Assembly: GCA_035763745.1 (NCBI GenBank)
Contig: DASUAO010000023.1
Coordinates: 1-64,000 of the forward strand
Length of the DNA: 64,000 bases
DNA from: DASUAO01 sp035763745
Lineage (GTDB): Bacteria; Actinomycetota; Acidimicrobiia; IMCC26256; PALSA-555
Direction: 5' to 3'
Made by a program: the position numbers and the translations under genes
Shown: positions 33,436 through 42,943 of the stretch, piece after piece
How the letters are laid out: each line of letters starts with the position of its first letter
How positions within the stretch are numbered: position 1 is the stretch's first letter
The notes under the pieces: model-generated
Databases searched by the model: none
Seen by the model: only the letters and a program-made list of their open reading frames with translations
Told to the model about the DNA's origin: nothing

Positions 33436-33730
33436 TCAGGGGCAGATGACCGAACCGTCTGAGTAGTGGTGGCAGCCGTCGTTCGGGTCGTAGTCGTAGC
33501 TCGTCGTCGTGGTGGCCGGCTGCGTTGACGGTGGTGTGGACCGGCGTCCTGGGGGGCAGCGTCGGCACGGTCGTCGTGGTCGTCGTCGGGCTGTTCCTGA
33601 TCGCGTTCTCGGCGGCGTCCCGGCAGGCCTTGACGTCCGCCAGGGCCTGGGGCGGGGCCGAATCGGACTCGATCGCCCCCCGGACGCGGCCCGCCACGAG
33701 GAACCGGCGCGCCTGGAGCAACGTGGTGGA
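33436..33730 (-). pseudogene. Decayed or frameshifted gene for a small secreted-type protein
   Basis: On the minus strand one frame encodes a plausible segment, ALADVKACRDAAENAIRNSP followed by a threonine run (TTTTTTVPTLPP). A second frame then takes over, TTTTSYDYDPNDGCHHYSDG with end SVICP and a stop at 33436. The T/P linker is shared by both frames, so a frameshift around 33520-33545 is the simplest reading. No signal peptide or good start is visible upstream; the 14-bp tandem repeat at 33721 lies where the N-terminus should be. A sequencing error could also explain it. Confidence 0.4.
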
Positions 33731-33757
33731 AGCGACGTGGTGGAAGCGACGTGGTGG
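33721..33757. repeat. 14-bp direct repeat, 2.6 copies
   Basis: ACGTGGTGGAAGCG is repeated at 33721-33734 and 33735-33748, with a partial third copy to 33757. The unit length is not a multiple of three, so duplication inside a gene would shift its frame, which fits the broken gene here. Confidence 0.85.
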
Positions 33758-33836
33758 CGCGGGCGTGCCCGGTACGAGTCCTTGCGGCGGCCGGGCCGCC
33801 ACCGGGTGCGTGCACTCGCCCGCTGTCGCGGCGTCG

Positions 33837-34367
33837 CTAGGGGCCACCCGGACTGGTCGGGACGGGAAGGGACGCGCATTCGTCGGGGAGCGTCATCTTC
33901 CCCGGGGTCTTCGAGAACCGCTCCATCACGATCCACTCGTCGAGGTCCGGGTCGTAGAGGTTCTGCATGCCGAAGTGCAGCACCTGCCAGAAGGTGCTCG
34001 GGTCCTGCTCGTCCACGTAGAAGTCGCCCATCATGATGGGGATCCGGAGCCGCGCGTCGCTGTCGTCCGTCTCGGGGATGCCCCCCATCGGGGTGACGAT
34101 GTCGGGTGGGATCACCTCGGGGGTCGGTTCCCACACCACCCCGGCTCGGAAGTGGTGCACTCGCCGGGGCTTCGCGCCCTGGAGGGTCTCCGCACCGACG
34201 TAGTGCGACTCCTCGAGGAACGCGTTGAAGTCGTCGAGGCTGAACGCCCCGACCGGGGTGCACGGGCGCCGTGCCACCCCCGGCCACTTGTAGGTGAGCG
34301 TGTAGAGGTTGCCGTCGGCGATGACGTTGGTGAAGTGGATGGGGTACGTGTCACCACCCGCGATCAT
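33837..34367 (-). CDS. Uncharacterised protein downstream of the giant surface protein
   Basis: A 176-residue protein without recognisable domain, signal peptide or membrane segment. It has an ordinary globular composition with phrases such as IHFTNVIADGNLYTLTYKWP, FSLDDFNAFLEESHYVGAE and FWQVLHFGMQNLYDPDLDE. ATG 34367 lies 37 nt after the stop of the giant gene; the frame stays open upstream, but those residues look like a shadow. Its position suggests co-transcription with the giant gene. It could be an accessory factor, but nothing in the sequence proves this. Confidence 0.6.
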   Translation of the reverse strand: MIAGGDTYPIHFTNVIADGNLYTLTYKWPGVARRPCTPVGAFSLDDFNAFLEESHYVGAETLQGAKPRRVHHFRAGVVWEPTPEVIPPDIVTPMGGIPETDDSDARLRIPIMMGDFYVDEQDPSTFWQVLHFGMQNLYDPDLDEWIVMERFSKTPGKMTLPDECASLPVPTSPGGP

Positions 34368-34404
34368 CTGGCTGTTGCCGTCCCTGCCGGTCCAGGGAGA
34401 GCGT

Positions 34405-37400
34405 CTAGCCGGAGAGCGTCCGGTACGACTGGGACATGCAGCTCTGGAACGCCGCGGTGTCGCGGAGCTCGTCCACCGTCTTGAACTCGGTGAAGTCGGT
34501 CTCGAAGCCACCGCTGTCGTAGACGCCGAAGCCGAACTGGAGCGCGGGCACGCCGTATTTGCGGGCGGACCGCAACGCCCGCCATCCCATTGCGGTCGAC
34601 TGCAGGTTGCCGCTGGCCGAGAAGCCGGCCGGGGTGCTGCGCAGCCCGAGGGCGCGCTGGGCCGCGACGCCGGGGGTCGTGGTGTGCAGCGACCCGAACG
34701 TGTCCGTGCCGGCGTTGGCGATCGCCTGTGCGGCCCGCGCGGCCTGGTAGGCCGCTCGGCCCGCGTGATCGATCACGTTCCCGGCCGCGAGCACCGTTTG
34801 CTGGGCGGAGGGCACCTGGCCCGCCGGCGGCGGCTCGTAGCCGTCCGCGGTGCCGTCCTGAAACCCCCACCTCGCGCTGCACTGGGCCAGCGTCAGCGGG
34901 GCGAGGAGCGTCCCCTTGAGGGCGGCGGTCGCGCGGCCGTCGACACCGGGGATGAAGTCGACGAGCAGGGCGCTCGCCGTGAGCGCGGCAATCGCGACCC
35001 CGCACGGCCCGCACGCGATCGTGAGGGCGATGGGTGCGGCGACCGCCAGCAGGCCGACCGCGTACTTGCCGGCCTGGGCCAGCGCCTGCTCGGTGATGTC
35101 GTCCGAGGTCAGGTACCGCGCCGTCACCGAGTTCGACGGTGCCCCCACGAGCGCCAACGCCTTGCGGTCCTGGGTCACCGTGTTGGCGATGATGCCCCCC
35201 GAGTAGCCCGCCCACTTCCCCTCGCAGGCACCGCCGCCGGCGCGGCCCTCGCCGGGGCCCGGGACCCGGGCTCCGGTCTGGAGGTCGACGTAGTAGTCGC
35301 AGTCGACGAGCTCCTCGGCGCTCACGAGCACGACGGTCCCGATCACGTACGAGTTCTGCCCGGGCGGTCCCCCCGGGCAGTTGGGCGCCGGGCTCTCGAT
35401 CCTGACGCCCTTGCCGACCGACAGCGTTCCGCACTGCACCCCGTAGAGGGCGTCGGCCCTGATCCTGGGCCGGTCGGAGGTGGTCTGGACGACGATCCCC
35501 TCCTTCTCGAAGGTGCGGCCGGGATTGCTCCGGGACCGGGGCCCGCAGCGAAGGCCGGTCGTGCCCCACGTCGAACCGCCGCAGTACACCGCCGGCGTCG
35601 CGTCAGTGAAGGTGGTGACCTCGTTGTCGACCGCGGCCCAGCCGAGGAACCGGAACCCGACCGCGGGCGGCGACGTGCGCAGCTCGACGAAGCTCCCCGG
35701 GTTCCATGCACCGATCCCGCCTCCCGTGCCGATGCAGTCGGATTCGGGGTACCCCTGGATCCACGGGTAGCCGCCCATCGCCTGGCCGAAGTCGGACGGC
35801 CGGTACTCGGTCGGGTCGTTCGGGTCCACCGACCCGTCGTTCGTGATGCGCTGGATGGTCACCCCGGAGTCGATGACCTGGCACGCGTCGAACGCGACGA
35901 AGAGATCGCCGGACACCCCCTCGCGGCTCGAGCAGTTTTGCGGGAAGCAGGGTGGCGCCGCTGGCGCGCTGCCGTCTCGGCCCTGGCCGGGGGGCGTGCG
36001 CCCCCGGACGAGCGGCAGCACCGTCAGGCGGTTGTCCGGGTTCACCCTCGCGAACAGCTCGGTGCCGAACCGTTCGCGGATTTGCGCAGCATCCAAGGTG
36101 TCGCACCTCGACGAGCTGCGTCTCCCGGACGCGACGTCGGCGGCCTCCTGCAGGCAGAACGCCTTCGCCGCGTCGTAGTAGGAGCCGGGTCCGCATCCCA
36201 AAGCGCGCCTGCGGTCAGTGACTCCACGGGCCCCGGAAATGCGGGTGTCGAACTCCACGAGACCGGGCGGCGCGTTCACCTGGAGCGCAGAGCAGACGGA
36301 CCCGAGGGCGAAGGTCGCGAAGGTCTCGAGGTCGTCGTCGACGACGATCGTGCGGGCATGCGGTGAAGGCGGCGCGCTCGTGCCGGGATCGGTCGTGCCG
36401 GGGTCGGTCGTGCCGGGGTCGGTCGTGCCGGGGTCGGTCGTGCCGGGGTCGGTCGTGCCGGGGTCGGTCGTGCCGGGCGTGGTCGGGGCGGGCAACGAGC
36501 GGTCGGCGTAGACGAAGGTGCCGTCGCCGTCCTGCCAGCCCGTGAAGGTCGCGCCCTCGGCCAGCACGGTGGGGTCGAGCGTCACCGAGGTCCCGGCGAG
36601 GTAGCGGGGCGAGTCGTCGGGGCAGTTCGGGGCGGAGGCGACGCTCACCTCGCCGAGCGGCGTGCCGTTCCCGTCAACTCCGGGCGCGGCCTGGGCGCGC
36701 AGGGTGAAGCACTCCACGAAGCGGGCCGTGACCGTGATCGCCGGGGCGGCGGTCTGGCTCCAGGGGTTCGGGGAGATCTCGGGGTCGTCGATGTCGACGA
36801 CCGCTTCGGCGTCCCGTCCGAGTGCGGGGTCCGGGGTCCCGTCGAGGTCCCAGCCGTCGCGGACGAGGTCGTCGTCGTCCGGGGTCGCCCGGACCCGCAC
36901 CTGGGTGGCGCGGGTGAAGCCGTCGACGTCGGGCGACGAGCAGTTCTCGGGGGTGAGCACCTCGGTCGTGCCCGGTTCGCTCGTGCCGGGGTCGCTCGTG
37001 CCGGGGTCGGTCGTGCCGGGGTCGGTCGTGCCGGGGTCGGTCGTGCCGGGGTCGGTCGTGCCGGACAACGAGATGGCCACGTTCACGGTCCGGCACGTCG
37101 GGCCGAACACGGCGCCGAAGGCGGTGTCGGCGGTCATCGAGAACCGCACCTGGACGTTGTTGGCGATCAGCGCGAGGGGCGTGGGGTTCCCCGGGGTCGG
37201 TGCGACGATCTGGCCCTGCTGGTTGGGGAGCACGTCGCCGATCCCGAACACCTGCGCGTCGTCCGGGAGGTTCTCGAAGCGGTAGAAGCGGTCGCGTTCG
37301 TCATAGGCGTCGTTGCGTGTACCGAAGGGGACGATCTCGAGGCCGGTGCCGTAGGTGTAGCCGTCGCTGCCGTCGGGGAGCGTGCAGTCGGGCGGGGTGT

Positions 37401-40400
37401 TGTGCTCGAGCCTGCCCTGCCCGATGATCGTCTCGTCCAGGCGCAGGCAGGGCACCGCGAACTCGGCCCGCAGCGCCCAGGTCGAGAAGTCGTCCCTGAT
37501 CGTGAACGTGGTGGTCGCGGCACCGGTGGTCTCGTCGGGCGGCCCGCCGTCCTTGGGGAACCATCCCGCCTGCTGGTCGTCGAGGCGCAGCCAGCCGCGG
37601 AACTCGCCGCCCGGCCCGGTCGGCGTGGCGGTCACGCTGATCTCGGTGCCCTGCAGGTACCGGTCGTGGGCGGTCGGGTCGTCGCCGCCGCAGTTCGGCG
37701 GCGTGTCGACGGTCACGCTGCCCTGGGCGGGCTCGGAGGTGTAGACCTCGATCGGGTAGCAGCCCCGCACTTTGACCCCGAGCTCTTCCTCGACGCCGTT
37801 CCAGGTCGCGTCGCCCCAGTAGCGGACCCGCACGGTCGAGCGCGGCTCCTGGGCCGAGATGCGTCCGAACGTGCCGGTGCAGCCGAGCGTGCTCACGTCC
37901 ACCTCGCACCAGATCCGCCCGTCGGCGAACACCGTGACCCGGCCCGTCGCACCGGCCGGCTGCACCCAGGTGACCGTGGTGGTCTGGTCCTCGACCGGCA
38001 CCGGGGGCGCGATGCGGGCCCGCAGCGCCGGGTTGCCTCGGGTTCCGGTGATCGCGAACGGGGTGGCCTGGGAGGGCTCGAAGAGCGAGTCGCCGGAGTA
38101 GGTCGCGCGGTAGGAGTGCTCGGCGATCGTCGTCCAGACCACCGCGCAGGTGCCGGCCCGCCTCCCGTCGCGCAGGCGCGTCTCGCAGGTGGTGCCGTCG
38201 TCGGCGGTGATGGTGATGGTCCCGGTCGGGTCCTCAGCCGTCCCGCCGGCGCCCCGTTGGAGGGTTGCCAACACCCGGGTGGGCTCGCCGACGGGCGCCG
38301 CGTTGGCGGTGACCTCCAGGCTGGTCGTGATCCGCTCGATCGTGACCGGGTTCGCGGCCGTGCTGGGCCGGTAGGCGCGGGGGTCGGCCGGGCGGTACGC
38401 GGCCTCGATCCGCTCGACCGGCCACGCGACGTCGTCGCCGCCGTCGACGCGAGCTGTCGCCTTGCCGTCGGCGTCGACGGCGACGGCGGTGAGGAACCGG
38501 CGGGCCTCGCCGCTGTCCCGGACCTCGACGGCCTCGAAGACGACCCGACCGCGCCGGACGGCCCGGGTGCCGGCGAAGGTGACCTCGGCGACGAGCCTGG
38601 CCTCCGAGCCCAGCAGGATCCGCCCGGGTGAGGTGAGCGTGAGCGTCGTCGAGGCCGGGTCCACCTCGACGTCCGTGGTGACCGCAGGCGCGGCCCCACC
38701 GCTGCTCGAGGAGTACTCGGCGGTCACCGCCTGGGCCCCGAACCCGAGGATCGCCGCGCTCGCCGGGCACACCGCGGCGTCGCCGCCGCAGACCTCGAGT
38801 CGGGCCACCCCGGCGTCGAGGCGCACGTTCCGGGCGAGGACGTCGTTGCGGGACCGGAAGGTGATCGCCCCGGCGGCGGGACCGCCGGTCACGGCCGAGG
38901 TCGCGCGCACGACGAGCGTCCCGGCCGACCCGTGCTCGAGGCGGGTGGGGCCGCTGATGGTCAGGGTCGCCGACGCCGGCTCGGCCTGGAGCAGCGCGTA
39001 CGGCGACGGGTTCTCGCCGGGCGCGTAGTTGCGGTCGCCGGCGTAGGAGGCGAGCACCAGGGTGCGCGTCCGTGACGGCGCGAAGTCGAGCTCGGCGACG
39101 CCGTCGACCAGTGGCGCGCTCCCGAGGGATCGGCGGGGGTTGACGCTCAGGTCGAAGAACTCGACGCGACCGGTCGGTCCCGCGCCGCGCACGGGGAGCG
39201 TCGCGGTGATCGTGACCTGCTCGCCGACCGTCGGCTGCGCGGGGGAGAACGCGACGTCGGGCACGGCCCGGATCTGAGCCACCTCGACCGAGATCCGGTC
39301 GTCGCGGCCGGGGTACAGGTCCAGGACGCTGCTCGGCTCGAAGTCCTCGTCGCCGAGGTACTCCGCCCAGATCCTGTGCGGCCCGCCGGGTCGGGTGGCG
39401 GGCAGCGTGTCGATGCGGAACGAGAACCGCCCGTCGGCGTCGAGCGTGGCGGTGTCGAGGAGCCCGATGTTGCCGACGAGCCGCACGGTGCCGGTCGGGG
39501 TCCCGGAGCCCGGCGTGGTGACCACCCCCTCGAAGGTGAAGGGGTCGCCGTAGTCGCGGGCCCGAGCCTGGGAGCCGAACATCCGCACCCCGGTCACCTG
39601 GCGTGCGACCGTGACGTCGAAGGTGGCGTCGGCCGGGTCGAGGTCCTCGTCGCCGGCGTAGACGGCCGTGAGCGTGCGCGGGCCCGCCGCGGTGGTCCGG
39701 AAGGTGATCGACGTCGAGGCGGTCGAGGACGTCGCGGCGGTCGAGGCCGTCGGCGCGTCGCTGCTGAGGAGCCCGGTGCCGACCTCCTCGGTGCCGTCGA
39801 GCAGGCGGATCTCCTGGCGGAACAGGTCGGCGCCGGGGATCGGCGCACTGACCACGACCCGGACCCGCACCGAGTCGCCGACCCGCGGGGCGGTGTCGGC
39901 GGTGGTGGCGCGCAGCAGCACCGGTGCCCGGCTGATCGTCTGGGCCAGCGGCGCCGAGGTGAGCGGGCGGATGCCGGCGTTCCCCGAGTAGCGGGCCTCG
40001 ATCGTGTAGAGCCCCGGGGTGAGCGCGGTGGTGGTGAGCGTCGCACGGCCGTCGGCGTCGAGCGTGCCGGTGCCCAGCTCGAGCTCGCCCGACGCCGTGG
40101 GGACCGGCCCGGTCGGCGCCGCCGGGCCGGCGGGGGCCGCCGGCCGGCTCGTGGGGGTCGTGCCCGCGACTTCCTCGGCGACGACGTCGATCACCTCGTC
40201 GAAGGGTGCGAAGCCCTCGTCGCCGGCATAGGAGATCGTGATCCGGTGCGGTCCCGGACCGAACACCGCGGTGAACGTCAGGTCCTCGACGTTGTCGGCG
40301 TCGGCGGCCAGCGTGCGCGACGCGGGCGTGACCGGCACCGCACCGTCGTCGATGCGCACCGTCACCTGACCCGACGGCATGCTCGCGACCTCACCCGGGA

Positions 40401-42609
40401 CGGACCCCGCCAGGCTGACGGTAAACGTCGTCTCGACGTCGGCCACCAGCGGCGCATCGAGGTTCGCCGAATGCGTGAGCACCGCCGCGGCGGTGCCCGT
40501 GGCCGGGGCCGAGACCCGCCGGGCGACGAACGCCACCGTGCCGGTCGCGGGGGTCCCCGCCGTCACCGTCGCCAGGAGGGTCAGCGGGTCACCGAAGGCC
40601 GTCGGGTTGCTCGACGCCGAGAGGGTGAGCAGCGGGGTCAGGGCATTGACGGTGTGGCTCTCGGTCGTCGAGCTCGGGAACCACGACCCGTCGGCCGGCA
40701 CGAACGTCGCGGTCAGGGACCGGGTGCCCGGAGGCGGGACGACGCCGAGCGACACCGATCCGTCGGCCCCCAGGCCGGCCGAGCCGAGCACGGTCCCCCC
40801 GGCGGAGATCTCCACGCGACCGCGCGGCGTCTCGACGCTCGGCGCCAGGGGGGTCACCGTCACCGCCGCGGTCACGGTCTCGCCCGCCTCGGTGGGCGCG
40901 GTGGGGCTGAGCGACAGCGTCGTGCGCGTCCACGCCGGGAAGACCACGAGATCCTGCGGCGCACCCCAGTCCGAGCCGAGATGGACGGCGTCACCCAGGT
41001 ACTCGGCGACCACGGCGTGGCTGCCCGGAGGGATCGACGTCGTCGTCAACGTCGCGGTCCCCCCCACCAGCGGCGCGGTCTGCGAGAACGCACCGTCGGT
41101 GGTGAAGAACCGGACGTTCCCCGTCGGCGCCGGCGCGCCACCGGTCACATCGGCCGCGTAGGTGACCGGCTGGCCGTACACCACCGGCGAGGCCGCTACG
41201 GTCACCGGCGTCGTGACGCTCGGGGCCCCCGCGACCACCGAGAACACGTGCTCGCCGGACCCGGGCGGACAGCCCACGATCGCGGGGAATCCGGGGCAGA
41301 ACGTCGCGTCGCCCTCGTAGACGGCCTTGACCTCGTGCGTCCCGGCGCCGAACGTCGTCGAGAACGTGAGGACCGTGTTCGGGAAGCCGGTCTTCCCCGG
41401 CGGCAGGGTCTGGGTGCCACCGGGGAGGGGGACGTTGTCGACGTACACGCTCACGTCACCCGAGGGCTGGGTCCATTCGCAGGGTTCCGAGGAGTTCTGG
41501 TAGTCGACGGAGATCTCGAAATCGGTCGGGACGCCCGCGGCGATCGGCACGTCGAAGTCGGGGGAATGCGAGAACTCCACCGTGCTCCCGACGGGGGCGG
41601 CGGGGCAGGCGGCCGCCACGACGTCGGGGGTCGTCGGGGTCGCCGAGGCCGGAGCCGCCGACGCCGGGTTCGCCGGGAGCAGCACGACCCCCAGCTGGAC
41701 CACGAGCGCCACCACGACCGCGACCGCGACGCCCGGGCGCGACGAGCCGGGCACGGGCGCGAGCGGCGGACGGTCGAGGGGCGCGGCGCCGCCGTTCCGG
41801 TACAGCACCGCGAGCGTGACGAGGAGCATCGGCGAGACCAGCACCTGGGCCAGGAGCTGGGCGACGATGACCTGCGCCGAGCCGCTCAGGATCGGCTCGA
41901 GGACCGACCGGACCGCGAAGGTGAGCCCGACGATCACCACCATCGTCACCGCGAGGTACCCGGCGACGCCGAGGGTGCGGCCCCGCACCGAACGCCAGCT
42001 GTGCGCGCACGCCCGTCGCACCCCGACGCCGTCGAGGAACACCGCGGGGAACGTCAGCGACCAGCGGGTCCCGATCAGGAACGCACCGCCGAACGGCACC
42101 ACCATGACGACCAGCTCCCGCCACGACGGCCAGCGCGTCGCCCACCGGGTCCGCCGCACGACGGGCGTCAGGGCCAGACCGAGCACCCCGGCCAGGACGA
42201 ACACCGGGAAGACCAGGACCGCGACGGCCACGGCGGCCATCCACACCACGAAGGCCCCGACCCCGGCCGGGAGCCGCCGCAGCGCGCGTGCCGTGGAGCG
42301 CCACGGCGAGGTCGCACGGTCCGCGTCGACCCCGTCGGCCACGAAGACGGTCGCGCCCGCCCACACGATGCCGGCCGCGCCGAGCAGCACCAGCACCGGG
42401 ACCAGGGCGATGACCGCGAGCAACGTCGCGTCGCCGGTGCCGGCCCGGACGTCCTCGGCCCGGGACACCAGCAGCGGCCGCATCGCGACCGCCAGGACCA
42501 CGAGGCCGACCACGTACCCGAGGAAGATCACCCCGAGCGGCAGCACCATCCGGGGCCAGACCCCCAGATACGTGCGGGTGAGGCGCCGGGGCGTCTCGGC
42601 GAACCTCAC
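34405..42609 (-). CDS. Giant membrane-anchored surface protein with Ig-like and TTDPG repeats
   Basis: About 2,734 residues. Residues 1-280 hold several hydrophobic helices, followed by a signal-like segment (about 290-315, ending PANPASAAPA). From about 330 to 1600 come many bacterial Ig-like (Big_3/5-type) domains with recurring phrases such as TLTAVYAGDEDLDPADATF and ASYAGDRNYAPGENP. Cysteine-containing InlB-like segments follow (about 1600-2030), split by two TTDPG repeat linkers (near 1865 and 2060). The C-terminus (2090-2734) is unique, with a hydrophobic stretch near 2520. GTG 42609 follows GGAGATCT; an ATG at 42687 is less likely. Probable role: cell-surface adhesion or structure. Fusion of a polytopic domain to an adhesin is unusual. 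Confidence 0.8.
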   Translation of the reverse strand: MRFAETPRRLTRTYLGVWPRMVLPLGVIFLGYVVGLVVLAVAMRPLLVSRAEDVRAGTGDATLLAVIALVPVLVLLGAAGIVWAGATVFVADGVDADRATSPWRSTARALRRLPAGVGAFVVWMAAVAVAVLVFPVFVLAGVLGLALTPVVRRTRWATRWPSWRELVVMVVPFGGAFLIGTRWSLTFPAVFLDGVGVRRACAHSWRSVRGRTLGVAGYLAVTMVVIVGLTFAVRSVLEPILSGSAQVIVAQLLAQVLVSPMLLVTLAVLYRNGGAAPLDRPPLAPVPGSSRPGVAVAVVVALVVQLGVVLLPANPASAAPASATPTTPDVVAAACPAAPVGSTVEFSHSPDFDVPIAAGVPTDFEISVDYQNSSEPCEWTQPSGDVSVYVDNVPLPGGTQTLPPGKTGFPNTVLTFSTTFGAGTHEVKAVYEGDATFCPGFPAIVGCPPGSGEHVFSVVAGAPSVTTPVTVAASPVVYGQPVTYAADVTGGAPAPTGNVRFFTTDGAFSQTAPLVGGTATLTTTSIPPGSHAVVAEYLGDAVHLGSDWGAPQDLVVFPAWTRTTLSLSPTAPTEAGETVTAAVTVTPLAPSVETPRGRVEISAGGTVLGSAGLGADGSVSLGVVPPPGTRSLTATFVPADGSWFPSSTTESHTVNALTPLLTLSASSNPTAFGDPLTLLATVTAGTPATGTVAFVARRVSAPATGTAAAVLTHSANLDAPLVADVETTFTVSLAGSVPGEVASMPSGQVTVRIDDGAVPVTPASRTLAADADNVEDLTFTAVFGPGPHRITISYAGDEGFAPFDEVIDVVAEEVAGTTPTSRPAAPAGPAAPTGPVPTASGELELGTGTLDADGRATLTTTALTPGLYTIEARYSGNAGIRPLTSAPLAQTISRAPVLLRATTADTAPRVGDSVRVRVVVSAPIPGADLFRQEIRLLDGTEEVGTGLLSSDAPTASTAATSSTASTSITFRTTAAGPRTLTAVYAGDEDLDPADATFDVTVARQVTGVRMFGSQARARDYGDPFTFEGVVTTPGSGTPTGTVRLVGNIGLLDTATLDADGRFSFRIDTLPATRPGGPHRIWAEYLGDEDFEPSSVLDLYPGRDDRISVEVAQIRAVPDVAFSPAQPTVGEQVTITATLPVRGAGPTGRVEFFDLSVNPRRSLGSAPLVDGVAELDFAPSRTRTLVLASYAGDRNYAPGENPSPYALLQAEPASATLTISGPTRLEHGSAGTLVVRATSAVTGGPAAGAITFRSRNDVLARNVRLDAGVARLEVCGGDAAVCPASAAILGFGAQAVTAEYSSSSGGAAPAVTTDVEVDPASTTLTLTSPGRILLGSEARLVAEVTFAGTRAVRRGRVVFEAVEVRDSGEARRFLTAVAVDADGKATARVDGGDDVAWPVERIEAAYRPADPRAYRPSTAANPVTIERITTSLEVTANAAPVGEPTRVLATLQRGAGGTAEDPTGTITITADDGTTCETRLRDGRRAGTCAVVWTTIAEHSYRATYSGDSLFEPSQATPFAITGTRGNPALRARIAPPVPVEDQTTTVTWVQPAGATGRVTVFADGRIWCEVDVSTLGCTGTFGRISAQEPRSTVRVRYWGDATWNGVEEELGVKVRGCYPIEVYTSEPAQGSVTVDTPPNCGGDDPTAHDRYLQGTEISVTATPTGPGGEFRGWLRLDDQQAGWFPKDGGPPDETTGAATTTFTIRDDFSTWALRAEFAVPCLRLDETIIGQGRLEHNTPPDCTLPDGSDGYTYGTGLEIVPFGTRNDAYDERDRFYRFENLPDDAQVFGIGDVLPNQQGQIVAPTPGNPTPLALIANNVQVRFSMTADTAFGAVFGPTCRTVNVAISLSGTTDPGTTDPGTTDPGTTDPGTSDPGTSEPGTTEVLTPENCSSPDVDGFTRATQVRVRATPDDDDLVRDGWDLDGTPDPALGRDAEAVVDIDDPEISPNPWSQTAAPAITVTARFVECFTLRAQAAPGVDGNGTPLGEVSVASAPNCPDDSPRYLAGTSVTLDPTVLAEGATFTGWQDGDGTFVYADRSLPAPTTPGTTDPGTTDPGTTDPGTTDPGTTDPGTTDPGTSAPPSPHARTIVVDDDLETFATFALGSVCSALQVNAPPGLVEFDTRISGARGVTDRRRALGCGPGSYYDAAKAFCLQEAADVASGRRSSSRCDTLDAAQIRERFGTELFARVNPDNRLTVLPLVRGRTPPGQGRDGSAPAAPPCFPQNCSSREGVSGDLFVAFDACQVIDSGVTIQRITNDGSVDPNDPTEYRPSDFGQAMGGYPWIQGYPESDCIGTGGGIGAWNPGSFVELRTSPPAVGFRFLGWAAVDNEVTTFTDATPAVYCGGSTWGTTGLRCGPRSRSNPGRTFEKEGIVVQTTSDRPRIRADALYGVQCGTLSVGKGVRIESPAPNCPGGPPGQNSYVIGTVVLVSAEELVDCDYYVDLQTGARVPGPGEGRAGGGACEGKWAGYSGGIIANTVTQDRKALALVGAPSNSVTARYLTSDDITEQALAQAGKYAVGLLAVAAPIALTIACGPCGVAIAALTASALLVDFIPGVDGRATAALKGTLLAPLTLAQCSARWGFQDGTADGYEPPPAGQVPSAQQTVLAAGNVIDHAGRAAYQAARAAQAIANAGTDTFGSLHTTTPGVAAQRALGLRSTPAGFSASGNLQSTAMGWRALRSARKYGVPALQFGFGVYDSGGFETDFTEFKTVDELRDTAAFQSCMSQSYRTLSG
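36380..36478. repeat. 15-bp tandem repeat encoding TTDPG (C-terminal linker)
   Basis: About seven copies of TCGTGCCGGGGTCGG (plus-strand reading) encode a Thr-Thr-Asp-Pro-Gly pentapeptide linker in the giant protein. The first copy differs slightly. The unit is a multiple of three, so copy number can change without loss of frame. Confidence 0.92.
36965..37066. repeat. 15-bp tandem repeat encoding TTDPG/TSDPG/TSEPG (upstream linker)
   Basis: About seven copies of the same 15-bp unit occur, with the variants TCGCTCGTGCCGGGG and CCCGGTTCG at the low-coordinate end. They encode TTDPG then TSDPG and TSEPG. The near identity to the repeat at 36380 suggests spread by recombination within the gene. 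Confidence 0.92.
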
Positions 42610-42872
42610 AGCGAGCAGATCTCCATTGGTCCGGCGGTGCCCTGCCGTCACGGGCCTCCGAGTGACTGTGGTCGCCCAGCATGGCACAGGCTCGTGGCGA
42701 GCCCGGCGCGGCAGCCCGCCCGGAGGAGCCCGACATGGGGCCCCACCCCAGGGTCGTGCACCGTCGCGTGCCGGACGCCCGTGTCCCCGAACCGGCGCGG
42801 CGGTCCCGGGGCGCGGCCCGCACCGTCCGGGCGCGGGCCCGGCTCGCTCCTCCAGGCCGCTGAGATCCCCCG

Positions 42873-42925
42873 TCGACGCCGTGCTCCGCCAGGACCACGT
42901 CGACCGCGACCCACTGGGTGGCGCG
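42873..42925 (-). pseudogene. Fragment of the HAD hydrolase gene
   Basis: The minus strand encodes RATQWVAVDVVLAEHGVD in one frame, matching the N-terminus of the intact HAD protein (RATQWVAVDEVLAEHGVE, near 33250-33306). The DNA shares an exact run of about 22 bases and roughly 85-90% identity by eye over 52 bp. Both copies have the same orientation and flank the giant-gene islet. The remainder of the 334-bp gap 42610-42943 holds nothing I can recognise. Confidence 0.7.
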
Positions 42926-42943
42926 GTGCGGGTGAGGGACGCG

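Noticed and set aside
33525..34484. Plus-strand open frame with an N-terminal hydrophobic segment
   Set aside because: The hydrophobic stretch is the complement of a threonine-rich coding run on the minus strand; the rest is low-complexity and antisense to the 176-residue gene.
36380..37066. CRISPR or intergenic repeat
   Set aside because: The 15-bp units are in frame within the giant coding sequence and encode TTDPG.
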